Assembly: GCF_023953965.1 (NCBI RefSeq)
Contig: NZ_JAMLIX010000001.1
Coordinates: forward strand, 2,728,501-2,792,500
From: Bosea sp. (in: a-proteobacteria)
GTDB lineage: Bacteria > Pseudomonadota > Alphaproteobacteria > Rhizobiales > Beijerinckiaceae
Direction of reading: 5' to 3'
DNA length: 64,000 nucleotides
Position 1 is the first letter of the stretch; each line of letters starts with the position of its first letter. The translations under genes and the position numbers were made by a program. Under the pieces are notes generated by a model. It worked only from the letters and a program-made list of their open reading frames with translations. It was not told where the DNA came from and made no database searches. Below, piece after piece: positions 56,321 through 64,000 of the stretch.

Positions 56321-57247
56321 ATGCCCTTCGCAGACCTCACCTCCGACATCCGCGCCGCGGCTCCCGATCTCCGGGGGCGGCTCCTGGCCAATCAGGACCT
56401 CTCGGGACTGACATGGTTCCGCGTCGGCGGGCCGGCGCAGATCCTGTTCGGCCCTGCCGACGAGGAAGACCTCGCCTATCTCCTGTCGAAGCTGCCCGAC
56501 GAGATCCCGGTCACGGTGATCGGGCTCGGCTCCAACCTGATCGTGCGCGATGGCGGCATTCCCGGCGTCGTCGTCCGGCTCGGCGGCCGGGCCTTCGGCG
56601 AGATCGTGCCGGAGAGCGGAGATCGGCTCAGGGCCGGGACGGCCGTGCCGGACGTGAAGGTCGCGCGCGCGGCGGCCGATGCTTCGCTCGACGGGCTTGC
56701 CTTCTATCGCGGCATCCCCGGCTCGATCGGCGGGGCGCTCCGGATGAACGCCGGCGCCCATGGCGGCGAGACCACCGATGTGCTGGTCTCGGCCCGCGGC
56801 GTGACCCGCAAGGGCGAGATCGTCACGCTCTCGCATGCCGAGATGGGCTTCACCTATCGCAACAGCGCCGAATCGACCCGCGACATCGTCTTCACCTCGG
56901 CCCTGTTCCAGGGGCGGCCGGGCGATCCCGCCGCGATCCAGGCCGAGATGGACCGGGTTACCCAGGCGCGCGAGGCGGCGCAGCCGATCAAGGAGCGCAC
57001 CGGCGGCTCGACCTTCAAGAACCCCGAGGGCGGCAAGGCCTGGAAGCTGATCGACGCCGCCGGCTGCCGGGGCCTGCGCGTCGGCGGGGCGCAGGTCTCG
57101 GAAATGCACTGCAACTTCCTGATCAATACGGGCGGCGCCACGGCGGCCGATGTCGAGGGGCTCGGCGAGGAGGTCCGCCGCCGGGTCAGGGAGAATTCCG
57201 GCTTCGAGCTGCAATGGGAGATCAAGCGGCTCGGCGTCGCGGCCTGA
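56321..57247 (+). CDS. murB: UDP-N-acetylenolpyruvoylglucosamine reductase
   Basis: A 308-aa FAD enzyme forming UDP-MurNAc. FAD-binding segments are LTWFRVGGPAQILFGPADEE, VIGLGSNLIVRDGGIPGVVV and FYRGIPGSIGGALRMNAGAH. The catalytic Ser is in GGSTFKNPEGGKAWKLID, and the C-terminal Glu is near the helix after AGCRGLRVGGAQVSEMHCNF. The ATG at 56321 follows the DUF559 stop by 4 nt, and no close Shine-Dalgarno is visible, so expression may depend on read-through from the inserted gene. Confidence 0.96.
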   Translation: MPFADLTSDIRAAAPDLRGRLLANQDLSGLTWFRVGGPAQILFGPADEEDLAYLLSKLPDEIPVTVIGLGSNLIVRDGGIPGVVVRLGGRAFGEIVPESGDRLRAGTAVPDVKVARAAADASLDGLAFYRGIPGSIGGALRMNAGAHGGETTDVLVSARGVTRKGEIVTLSHAEMGFTYRNSAESTRDIVFTSALFQGRPGDPAAIQAEMDRVTQAREAAQPIKERTGGSTFKNPEGGKAWKLIDAAGCRGLRVGGAQVSEMHCNFLINTGGATAADVEGLGEEVRRRVRENSGFELQWEIKRLGVAA

Positions 57248-57258
57248 GCCGGCTCCGG

Positions 57259-57273
57259 TTAACGGCCCGTTAA
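57259..57273. promoter_or_regulatory. Canonical CtrA box before ddl-ftsQAZ
   Basis: TTAA-CGGCCCG-TTAA matches the full CtrA consensus TTAA-N7-TTAA and is part of a palindrome GTTAACGG-C-CCGTTAAC. It lies in the 72-nt murB-ddl gap, 46 nt before the ddl ATG. CtrA regulates ftsQA-type promoters in Caulobacter. Confidence 0.7.
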
Positions 57274-57319
57274 CCATGTCTGACGAGGTTGGGGCTCGTC
57301 GCATCGAGCGGGGGCCGCC

Positions 57320-58234
57320 ATGAGCAAACACGTCGCAGTGCTGATGGGCGGCTGGTCCGTCGAGCGCGAGGTCAGCCTCAACAGCGGCGCGGCCTGCGCC
57401 CGTGCGCTGGAGGGTCAGGGTTTTCGCGTCAGCCGCGTCGATGTCGGGCGCGACGTCGCCGAGGTGCTGGCGAAGCTGAAGCCCGACGTCGCCTTCAACG
57501 CGCTGCACGGGCGCTTCGGCGAGGACGGCACGATCCAGGGCGTGCTCGAGATCCTGCGCATCCCCTATACGCATTCGGGCGTGCTCGCTTCCGCGCTCGC
57601 CATCCGCAAGGACAGGGCGAAGACGGTGGTGAAGGCGGCGGGCGTGCCGGTCGCGCACGGCGTCAACGTCTCCCGCTTCGCCGCCGCGAAAAGCCATGTG
57701 CTGCCGCCGCCTTACGTCCTCAAGCCGATCGACGAGGGCTCCTCGGTCGGCGTCGTGATCGTCAAGAAGGACCGGGAGCATCCGCCGCAGGAGATCGCCC
57801 GGCCGGACTGGCCCTGCGGCGAGATGCTGCTGGCCGAGGTCTTCGTCGCGGGGCGCGAGCTGACCTGCGCGGTGATGGGCGAGCGCAGCCTCGGTGTGAC
57901 CGAGATACAAGCCGCGACCGGCGAGTTCTACGACTACGACGCGAAGTACGCGAAAGGTGGCTCGATTCACATTTGCCCGGCTCGAATTTTACCGAAAATT
58001 TACCAGCAGATCGAAGAGTGTGCGTTAACGGCGCATCAAGCAATCGGATGCCGGGGCGTCAGCCGATCTGACTTCCGTTACCACGACGAGAGCGACACGC
58101 TCGTCTGGCTGGAGGTCAATACGCAGCCCGGGATGACCGAGACCAGCCTGGTGCCCGAACTGGCTGCCCATGCGGGCCTGAATTTCGGTGAGCTCGTCAA
58201 ATGGATGGTGGAGGACGCCTCCCTCGATCGGTGA
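57320..58234 (+). CDS. ddl: D-alanine:D-alanine ligase
   Basis: A 304-aa ATP-grasp enzyme producing D-Ala-D-Ala for MurF. HVAVLMGGWSVEREVSLNSG opens it. VAFNALHGRFGEDGTIQGVLE, YVLKPIDEGSSVGVVIVKK, AGRELTCAVMGERSLGVTEI and the metal-binding VWLEVNTQPGMTETSLVPE are all present. A stretch at about 57960-58060 is strikingly AT-rich for this genome, possibly because it also carries regulatory sites for ftsQ. Confidence 0.96.
   Translation: MSKHVAVLMGGWSVEREVSLNSGAACARALEGQGFRVSRVDVGRDVAEVLAKLKPDVAFNALHGRFGEDGTIQGVLEILRIPYTHSGVLASALAIRKDRAKTVVKAAGVPVAHGVNVSRFAAAKSHVLPPPYVLKPIDEGSSVGVVIVKKDREHPPQEIARPDWPCGEMLLAEVFVAGRELTCAVMGERSLGVTEIQAATGEFYDYDAKYAKGGSIHICPARILPKIYQQIEECALTAHQAIGCRGVSRSDFRYHDESDTLVWLEVNTQPGMTETSLVPELAAHAGLNFGELVKWMVEDASLDR
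57989..58003. promoter_or_regulatory. CtrA-like site inside ddl
   Basis: TTAC-CGAAAAT-TTAC has the exact N7 spacing of a CtrA box with one mismatch in each half. A TTAAC follows 22 nt later. It lies about 240 nt upstream of ftsQ in an AT-rich patch of ddl. A role as an internal ftsQ promoter element is inference. Confidence 0.3.
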
Positions 58235-58239
58235 AAGCG

Positions 58240-59199
58240 ATGACGGCGAAACCCGTTGCCATGGCCGCGTTCGCTCCCGCCCGATCTCAGTCGCGGCTGC
58301 CCGTGCCCGCCGCCCAGCCGCAGCTGCTGGTCGGCGAGCGGCCGGGCCGCTGGCTGCGTCGCTCGCGCCGCAGCGCGATCGCGCTGCCCTTGGCGCAGCG
58401 GCTGCCGCAGAGCCTCGGCACCTGGCTGGCGCTCGGCTTCCTCGGCGTGAGCCTGGGCTCAGGCCTCGTGCTCGGCGGCCACTGGCAGACCATGCAGGAC
58501 AATTACGGCGAGCCGCGCCACATGCTGGCGCGCGCGCTCGGCTTCGGCATCGAGCATGTCACCATCTCGGGGCTCTCGGGGCTCTCCGAGCAGGAGGTGC
58601 TGGTGGCGGCCGGCATCGATGCCAAGACCTCCCTGGTGTTCTTCGACGCCGACGAGGCCCGCAAGCAGCTGGAGGCGACGCCGCTGATTCGCGAGGCGGC
58701 CGTGCGCAAGCTCTATCCGGGCGAGGTCTCGATCCAGCTGACCGAGCGCGAGCCCTATGCGCTCTGGCAGGTGAAGGGCGATCTGTTCGTGATCGCGGCC
58801 GACGGCACGGTGATCGACAAGATGGATGACGGCCGCTTCGCCTATCTGCCGCTGGTCGTCGGCAGCGACGCCAACAACCGCGCCGGCGAATATCTGGCGC
58901 TGCGCAACGAGGCCGGCGCCTTCGCCAAGCATATCCGCGCGGCGACGCTGGTCTCCGGGCGGCGCTGGAACCTGAAGCTCGACAACGGCATGGATGTGCG
59001 CCTGCCCGAGAGCAAGCCGGAAGCGGCGCTCAAGCGGCTCGTCTCGCTGGAGAACGATTACCGCATCCTCGACAAGGACCTGCTCGCCATCGACCTGCGC
59101 CAGCCCGACCGGGTGGTGATGCGCCTCTCCGAGGAGGCCGCCGCCGCCCGCGCCGAACAGCTCAAGAGCAAGAGCAAGAAGAAGGGAGGCGAGGCGTGA
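58240..59199 (+). CDS. ftsQ: Cell division protein FtsQ
   Basis: A 319-aa bitopic divisome protein. A long basic cytoplasmic N-terminus precedes one TM helix (LGTWLALGFLGVSLGSGLVL, about 64-83). The POTRA domain begins IEHVTISGLSGLSEQEVLVA with FFDADEARKQLEATPLIREA, and the FtsQ domain has YPGEVSIQLTEREPYALWQ, ending in a basic tail (KSKSKKKGG). The ATG at 58240 is used; GTG at 58231 overlapping the ddl stop is an alternative. It overlaps ftsA by 4 nt. Confidence 0.93.
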   Translation: MTAKPVAMAAFAPARSQSRLPVPAAQPQLLVGERPGRWLRRSRRSAIALPLAQRLPQSLGTWLALGFLGVSLGSGLVLGGHWQTMQDNYGEPRHMLARALGFGIEHVTISGLSGLSEQEVLVAAGIDAKTSLVFFDADEARKQLEATPLIREAAVRKLYPGEVSIQLTEREPYALWQVKGDLFVIAADGTVIDKMDDGRFAYLPLVVGSDANNRAGEYLALRNEAGAFAKHIRAATLVSGRRWNLKLDNGMDVRLPESKPEAALKRLVSLENDYRILDKDLLAIDLRQPDRVVMRLSEEAAAARAEQLKSKSKKKGGEA

Positions 59200-60527
59200 A
59201 CCACGTCACCTCCCAGGGCCTGACCCCGCGCATGCGCCCGCTCTCCTCGCGCAAGAGCGCGACGCTGTCGATCCTCGACATCGGCACCAGCAAGGTCGTC
59301 TGCCTGATCGCCGAGCTCTCCCCGGCCGAGGCGAACGAGCGGCTGCGCGGGCGCACCCATGTCGCCCGCATCATCGGCATCGGCCACCAGCGCTCGCTCG
59401 GCCTGAAGGGCGGGGCGATCGTCGATCTCGAAAGCGCCGAGCGCGCCATCCGCGCCGCCGTGGACGCAGCGGAGCGCATGGCCAAGGTCGAGGTGCAGTC
59501 GGTCATCGTCAACCTGACCGGCGGGCGCATCGGCTCGCAGCATTACGCGGCGAGCGTCGACCTGCGCTCCGGATCGGTCGGCGATGCGGACGTCAAGCGC
59601 GTGCTCGCCACCGCCGCGACCCATGCGATCCGCCCCGGCAAGGCCGTGCTCCATGCCCTGCCGACCGGCTATGCGCTGGACGGCGTGCCGGGCGTGCTCG
59701 ATCCGCGCGGGCTGATCGGCAACAAGCTCTCGGTCGACATGCATGTCGTCGCGAGCGAGGCGTCGGCGGCGCGCAACGTCATGCTCGCGGTCGAGCGCTG
59801 CCATCTCGAGGTCGAGGCGGTGGTGGCGACGCCCTATGCGTCCGGCCTCTCGGTCCTCGTCGACGACGAATCGGAGATGGGCGTCGTGCTGGTCGATCTC
59901 GGCGGCGGCTCGACCTCGCTCGGCGTCTTCTCGGGCGGGCATCTCGTCCATGCCGATGCCGTCGCCGTCGGCGGCAACCACATCACCATGGACGTGGCGC
60001 GCGGGCTTTCCACCCGCGTCTCGGCGGCCGAGCGGCTGAAGACGCTGCACGGCTCCTGCATCGCCAGCGCCTCCGACGAGCGCGATACGATCGCGGTGCC
60101 GCAGGTCGACGACGACGAGCGCGACATGCCGAACCATCTCGCCAAGTCGCATCTGGTCAGGATCATCAAGCCGCGCGTCGAGGAGATCCTCGAGCTGGTG
60201 CGCGACCGGCTGAACAATGCCGGCTTCTCGGCCCAGGCCGGGCGGCGCGTCGTCCTGACAGGCGGCGCCTGCCAGCTCACCGGTCTGCCGGAGGTGGCGC
60301 GGCGCATCCTCGGCGGGCAGGTCCGCACCGGCCGCCCGCTCGGGATCCGGGGCCTGCCGGAGGCGGGCAAGGGGCCGGCCTTCGCGGCGGCGGTCGGGCT
60401 CCTGGTCTATCCGCAGGTCGCCCATATCGAGCATTTCGAGCCGCGCACGGCCGGCGGGCGCATCATCATGACCGGAACGGACGGCTATTTCTCGCGTGTC
60501 GGGCAGTGGCTGAAGGACAGTTTTTAG
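59196..60527 (+). CDS. ftsA: Cell division protein FtsA
   Basis: A 443-aa actin-like ATPase tethering FtsZ to the membrane. The start is GTG at 59196, with GGGAGG upstream, overlapping the ftsQ stop. The phosphate-1 motif is LSILDIGTSKVVCLIAEL and phosphate-2 is GVVLVDLGGGSTSLGVFSGG; VVLTGGACQLTGLPEVA is the adenosine motif. The C-terminal amphipathic helix GYFSRVGQWLKDSF is the membrane-targeting sequence. Confidence 0.96.
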   Translation: MNHVTSQGLTPRMRPLSSRKSATLSILDIGTSKVVCLIAELSPAEANERLRGRTHVARIIGIGHQRSLGLKGGAIVDLESAERAIRAAVDAAERMAKVEVQSVIVNLTGGRIGSQHYAASVDLRSGSVGDADVKRVLATAATHAIRPGKAVLHALPTGYALDGVPGVLDPRGLIGNKLSVDMHVVASEASAARNVMLAVERCHLEVEAVVATPYASGLSVLVDDESEMGVVLVDLGGGSTSLGVFSGGHLVHADAVAVGGNHITMDVARGLSTRVSAAERLKTLHGSCIASASDERDTIAVPQVDDDERDMPNHLAKSHLVRIIKPRVEEILELVRDRLNNAGFSAQAGRRVVLTGGACQLTGLPEVARRILGGQVRTGRPLGIRGLPEAGKGPAFAAAVGLLVYPQVAHIEHFEPRTAGGRIIMTGTDGYFSRVGQWLKDSF

Positions 60528-60620
60528 TGATTAACCGCCCGCTCCCGCGGGCACGGCGTCGAACGTAGCAATCGGGACGGCTCCCGCCAGGCGCCGGACA
60601 AGAGACCAAAAGAGGCAATC

Positions 60621-62309
60621 ATGGCGATGAATCTGCAAGCCCCGGACATCCGGGAACTGAAGCCCCGGATCACGGTGTTCGGCGTCGGCGGCGCCGGCGG
60701 CAATGCGGTCAACAACATGATCGAGGCCGGCCTCGACGGCGTCGACTTCGTCGTCGCCAACACCGATGCCCAGGCGCTGGCGCTGTCGCGCTCCTCGCGC
60801 ATCATCCAGATGGGCCTCCAGGTCACCGAAGGGCTCGGCGCCGGCTCGCAGCCGGAGGTCGGGCGCGCGGCGGCCGAGGAGGTGATCGACGAGATCCGCG
60901 ACCATCTGGCCGGCGCGCACATGGTCTTCATCACCGCCGGCATGGGCGGCGGCACCGGCACGGGCGCGGCGCCCGCGATCGCCCGCGTCGCGCGCGACAT
61001 GGGCATCCTGACCGTCGGCGTCGTCACCAAGCCGTTCCAGTTCGAGGGCCAGCGCCGCATGCGCATGGCGGAGGCCGGCATCGGCGAGCTCAACGAGGCG
61101 GTCGACACGCTGATCGTCATCCCCAACCAGAACCTGTTCCGCGTCGCCAACGAGACGACCGGCTTCGCCGACGCCTTCGGCATGGCCGACCAGGTGCTCT
61201 ATTCGGGCGTCGCCTGCATCACCGACCTGATGGTCCGTCCCGGCCTGATCAACCTCGACTTCGCCGATGTTCGCGCCGTGATGCGCGGCATGGGCAAGGC
61301 GATGATGGGCACCGGCGAGGCGCAGGGCGAGAAGCGGGCGCTCACCGCCGCCCAGGCCGCGATCAACAACCCGCTGCTCGACGACGTCTCGATGAAAGGC
61401 GCGCGCGGCCTGTTGATCTCGATCACCGGCGGGCGCGACATGAAGCTCTACGAGGTCGACGAGGCCGCCACCCGCATCCGCGAGGAGGTCGATTCCGAGG
61501 CCAACATCATCGTCGGCGCCACCTTCGACGAATCGCTGGAAGGCACCGTGCGCGTCTCGGTGGTCGCAACCGGCATCGACAAGCCGATCTCGACCCAGGC
61601 CGAGACCGACGACACCGAGGCCCGCATCGCCCAGGTGGCGGAGCGGCTGAAGGCCGAGGCGCGCCTGCGCAGCAACGCCGCCGCCGCGGCGCGCCCTGCG
61701 CCGGCTCCCGCGCCGGTCGTCGAGACGGTCCGCGTCGCGCCGGCGGCCGAGCCCGCCCAGCTCGCGCAGGACATCCGGATCGAGCCGGTGCAGCCGCGCC
61801 CGGTGATGGCCGCGGCGCCTGCGCCCGAGCCCGTCCGCCATGCCGAGCCGAGCCTCAACCTCGACGAGAGCTTCATCCCGCCGATGCCGGAGCGCGCGGT
61901 CATCCGCCCGACCCGCATGCCGCGCGTCGAGGACCTGCCGGCCCCCGGCCAGGCCCAGATCAACGCCCATCGCGGCGCCCAGGCCGCGCCGCTGCCGCCG
62001 AGCGCCATCGAGCAGAAGCGGATGTCGCTGATGCAGCGCCTCGCCTCGGTCGGCTTCGGCCGCAAGGAGGAGGAGATGGCGGAGCCGCAGCTCCCGGTGC
62101 GCCAGGCCCAGGCCCCCGCCGCGCCGCCGCTGCCGCAGGCCCCGGCGCCGAGCGCCGCCCATGCCGAATATATGCGCCGGCCGGTGCAGCAGCCGGCCTC
62201 GCGCCCGGCGCAGGGTGGGCTCGACCCGCATGGCCGCGCTCAGCCCGCCCGCCCCAGCGAGGAGGATCATCTGGAGATTCCGGCCTTCCTGCGCCGCCAG
62301 GCGAACTGA
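60621..62309 (+). CDS. ftsZ: Cell division protein FtsZ
   Basis: A 562-aa tubulin-like GTPase forming the Z-ring. The N-terminal domain starts RITVFGVGGAGGNAVNNMI and carries the signature G109-GGTGTG-115 (MGGGTGTGAAPAIARV). The T7 loop is NLDFADVRAVMRGMGKAMMG. After the core (about 330) comes an unusually long Pro/Ala-rich linker of about 200 residues, typical of alphaproteobacterial FtsZ. It ends in the FtsA-binding peptide LEIPAFLRRQAN. A 93-nt gap after ftsA may hold its own promoter. Confidence 0.97.
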   Translation: MAMNLQAPDIRELKPRITVFGVGGAGGNAVNNMIEAGLDGVDFVVANTDAQALALSRSSRIIQMGLQVTEGLGAGSQPEVGRAAAEEVIDEIRDHLAGAHMVFITAGMGGGTGTGAAPAIARVARDMGILTVGVVTKPFQFEGQRRMRMAEAGIGELNEAVDTLIVIPNQNLFRVANETTGFADAFGMADQVLYSGVACITDLMVRPGLINLDFADVRAVMRGMGKAMMGTGEAQGEKRALTAAQAAINNPLLDDVSMKGARGLLISITGGRDMKLYEVDEAATRIREEVDSEANIIVGATFDESLEGTVRVSVVATGIDKPISTQAETDDTEARIAQVAERLKAEARLRSNAAAAARPAPAPAPVVETVRVAPAAEPAQLAQDIRIEPVQPRPVMAAAPAPEPVRHAEPSLNLDESFIPPMPERAVIRPTRMPRVEDLPAPGQAQINAHRGAQAAPLPPSAIEQKRMSLMQRLASVGFGRKEEEMAEPQLPVRQAQAPAAPPLPQAPAPSAAHAEYMRRPVQQPASRPAQGGLDPHGRAQPARPSEEDHLEIPAFLRRQAN

Positions 62310-62614
62310 CGCGCAAGGCGTCTCACGGCTTGCGTGACACGACCCGCCGCGGCCTTGCCGCGGTGGGTTTCCGTCGTTAGAAAATGTTTATCTTTCAGCG
62401 CTTTATATGATCCGGTCCGCTCGACCGTCGCTGTAACACAGCGAAAGAAAGCGTGATTTTGAGAGGCGGCCCCGAAAGCTTATCTTGCGGCGCATCAGGA
62501 CGACAGCGTCGCCGGGTCCGTTCCGGAGTCGCCCTTGCTAAAGACATCGCCGGCCGGCCGCCTCTGCCCCCGCAGACGAAAACGCTGCCCCGGCGATCAG
62601 GATTGGATAGCGGA
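62310..62614. other. ftsZ-lpxC intergenic region
   Basis: A 305-nt region. It contains the hairpin at 62342-62370 and an AT-rich stretch (62379-62410, GAAAATGTTTATCTTTCAGC and TTTATATGATC) that is a plausible lpxC promoter zone. No gene with coding bias is seen. Confidence 0.55.
62342..62370 (+). terminator. Hairpin after ftsZ, probable terminator
   Basis: ACCCGCCGCGG and CCGCGGTGGGT form an 11-bp stem (one G-U pair) with a short CCTTG-type loop, followed by TTTCC. The stem is strong, but the T-tract is short. Confidence 0.6.
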
Positions 62615-63562
62615 ATGAATTTCGATCGGCAGACGACCTTGCGGGCAGCCGTCACCCTGACCGGTGTCGGCGTTCATTCCGGAGCTCCCGCCAGCATCTG
62701 CCTGAAGCCTTCCAGCGCCAATTCCGGCGTGGTCTTCCTGCGCACCGGGCTCGCGGGCATGCCGCCCCAGCTCATCCACGCCAAGCACACCAAGGTCAGC
62801 GCTACGGAGCTGTGCACCGTGATCGGCGAGCGCGGCGCGGCCTCGGTCTCGACGGTCGAGCATCTGATGTCGGCCTGCTCCGGCATGGGCCTCGACAATG
62901 TGCTGGTCGAGATCGACGGCCCCGAGATGCCGATCATGGACGGCAGCGCGCGCGAGTTCGTCGCCGCGATCGAGGCGACGGGGATGACGACGCTTGCCGC
63001 GTCGCGCCGTTATCTCAAGGTTCTCCGGCCGGTCCGCATCGAGCAGGGCCGCGCCTTCGCCGAGCTTTCGCCCGCCGAGCAGGGCTTCAGCCTCGATGTC
63101 GAGATCGATTTCGACAGTGCCGTGATCGGCCGCCAGCGCAAGATCTTCGATCTCGACGCCCGCGCCTATGCCGGCGAGATCGCGAGAGCCCGCACCTTCG
63201 GCTTCATGCGCGACGTCGAGCAGCTCTGGAAGGCGGGCTTCGCCCAGGGCGCCTCGCTGGAGAACACCGTCGCCGTCGGCGAGGACAAGGTCATCAATCC
63301 CGAAGGGCTGCGCTACAGCGACGAGTTCGTGCGCCACAAGGTGCTCGACGCGATCGGTGATCTCGCGCTCGCCGGCTACCCGATCGTCGGCGCCTTCCGC
63401 TCCTATTGCGGCGGCCACCGGATGAACGTCAGCGTCCTCGAGACGCTTTTCGCCGACCGCGCGAATTTCGCGATCGTCGAATCGCAGCCGGTCTTCGCGG
63501 CGCCGCGCGCCGTGCAGATGGGCGCGGCCGCGCCGGCCGCCCTCGCGCCGGACCTGCACTGA
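62615..63562 (+). CDS. lpxC: UDP-3-O-acyl-N-acetylglucosamine deacetylase
   Basis: A 315-aa zinc enzyme performing the committed step of lipid A synthesis. FDRQTTLRAAVTLTGVGVHS begins it. The first zinc His is in STVEHLMSACSGMGLDN, with EIDGPEMPIMDGSAREFV and ARTFGFMRDVEQLWKAGF following. Further zinc ligands are in DEFVRHKVLDAIGDLALAG, and the catalytic His is in CGGHRMNVSVLETLF. Placement right after ftsZ is common in Proteobacteria. The ATG at 62615 gives the canonical N-terminus. Confidence 0.96.
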   Translation: MNFDRQTTLRAAVTLTGVGVHSGAPASICLKPSSANSGVVFLRTGLAGMPPQLIHAKHTKVSATELCTVIGERGAASVSTVEHLMSACSGMGLDNVLVEIDGPEMPIMDGSAREFVAAIEATGMTTLAASRRYLKVLRPVRIEQGRAFAELSPAEQGFSLDVEIDFDSAVIGRQRKIFDLDARAYAGEIARARTFGFMRDVEQLWKAGFAQGASLENTVAVGEDKVINPEGLRYSDEFVRHKVLDAIGDLALAGYPIVGAFRSYCGGHRMNVSVLETLFADRANFAIVESQPVFAAPRAVQMGAAAPAALAPDLH

Positions 63563-63570
63563 AGCGCGAG

Positions 63571-63602
63571 AGGCGGCTTCGCCTTTCCTTCGCCGGTTTT
63601 TT
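63571..63602 (+). terminator. Probable terminator after lpxC
   Basis: AGGCG-GCTT-CGCCT followed by TTCC lies 8 nt after the stop. A second combination GGCG...CGCC ends directly before GGTTTTTTG, giving a better T-tract. Either would terminate. Confidence 0.5.
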
Positions 63603-63696
63603 GTCCGAGATGCCGCAGGGCGGCGCAAACGCGTCATAACCGATTTTCGGCAGTGGCGCGGGGGCGGCGTCTGAGGTAAGGCATGCTTCCTGCCGG

Positions 63697-63744
63697 AGCA
63701 TCGGGCCGAGAAGTGGAATCCACCTTTCGGACGAATCCGATGCT
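63697..63744. repeat. Dispersed palindromic repeat upstream of bamD
   Basis: Arms AGCATCGG (63697-63704) and CCGATGCT (63737-63744) enclose a core that, read on the minus strand, contains GGATTCCACTTCTCGG. This is the same family as 41420-41463 and 50566-50612 but in opposite orientation. It lies 81 nt before bamD. Confidence 0.65.
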
Positions 63745-63825
63745 GAAACAAGGAGCTGGATCGCGCTTTGCTTCCGATAGGACGCATGGCGATCCGGCAG
63801 GGACGATCGAAAGAGGACGGACGAC

Positions 63826-64000
63826 GTGAGCGTGACGCGGCAAAGCCTTCCGGCAATCCATCGTGGCCTCTCGCCGCGCAGGGGCCTCGCGCTCGCGCTC
63901 GGCGCCGCGATGCTGCTCGGCGGCTGCGACACGCTGTCCTCGATCAACCCCTTCGACAAGCCCGAGGTCTATACGCCGGACCTGACGCCGCCGACGCCGG
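63826..64000 (+). CDS. bamD: Outer membrane assembly lipoprotein BamD (5' part, cut by window edge)
   Basis: Only the first 58 codons are visible. The start is GTG at 63826, with AGAGGA upstream. The N-terminus is a lipoprotein signal, RRGLALALGAAMLLGGC, with the lipobox LGGC, followed by DTLSSINPFDKPEVYTPDLT, wording typical of alphaproteobacterial BamD (ComL). BamD is the essential TPR lipoprotein of the BAM complex. The lpxC-bamD order is common in this class. The TPR region lies beyond the window. Confidence 0.85.
   Translation, partial: MSVTRQSLPAIHRGLSPRRGLALALGAAMLLGGCDTLSSINPFDKPEVYTPDLTPPTP

Noticed and set aside
60528..60620. CtrA box in the ftsA-ftsZ gap
   Set aside because: A TTAACC is present, but no second half-site lies at the required 7-nt spacing.

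Overview
The window is a 64 kb, high-GC, densely coding chromosomal segment with codon use and gene order typical of an alphaproteobacterium of the Hyphomicrobiales (Rhizobiales). Protein wording and the cluster set (alphaproteobacterial che operon, complete dcw cluster ending ftsZ-lpxC-bamD, CtrA-type TTAA-N7-TTAA boxes, Rhizobiales-type dispersed palindromes) suggest Bosea or a near relative. The genus is inference; the class and order are fairly secure. There is no prophage, CRISPR array, transposase or tRNA. Two genes are cut by the window edges: an ArgH-family lyase on the left and bamD on the right.

Region 1 (1-9000): a leftward operon encodes a dipeptide/opine-type ABC importer (binding protein, two permeases, fused double ATPase) followed by a second argininosuccinate-lyase-family enzyme. 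Divergent from it lie a PLP aminotransferase and the housekeeping argH. This looks like an uptake-and-cleavage locus for an amino-acid-derived compound. Region 2 (9-11.7 kb): LysE-type exporter, PaiB-like protein and an Fsr-like MFS efflux pump.

Region 3 (11.8-20.8 kb): a ten-gene chemotaxis operon (degenerate receiver, STAS protein, cheY, cheA, cheW, membrane receptor, cheR, cheD, cheB, second cheY) tightly coupled by short overlaps and closed by a strong terminator. Region 4 (20.8-32.3 kb): mixed housekeeping and accessory genes, including a glutathione peroxidase, an overlapping leftward set (fliK-like, flhB C-terminal-like, acetyltransferase, moaB), aldo/keto reductase, a UlaG-like hydrolase, the ribosome factor ettA, a DMT transporter, an FMN alpha-hydroxyacid dehydrogenase and a cold-shock protein.

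Region 5 (32.7-38.5 kb): a methionine-cycle operon, sahR-metF-metH, preceded by a perfect 22-bp palindrome that is the likely SahR operator. Region 6 (38.5-42.5 kb): PhnA-like protein, AmpD-type amidase with peptidoglycan-binding domain, DjlA-like co-chaperone, small lytic transglycosylase, the RNase P RNA gene rnpB and ohr.

Region 7 (42.5-64 kb): the division and cell-wall (dcw) cluster mraZ-rsmH-ftsL-ftsI-murE-murF-mraY-murD-ftsW-murG-murC-[DUF559 gene]-murB-ddl-ftsQ-ftsA-ftsZ-lpxC-bamD. Upstream of mraZ is a 10-bp-period array of TGGG-type repeats overlapping a sigma70-like promoter, the expected MraZ autoregulatory site. A canonical CtrA box sits before ddl-ftsQAZ. The most unusual item is a DUF559 PD-(D/E)XK nuclease-like gene between murC and murB, bracketed by a near-perfect 53-56 nt inverted repeat whose arms supply both ends of its coding sequence. 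It looks like a small mobile or REP-type element lodged in an otherwise conserved essential operon.
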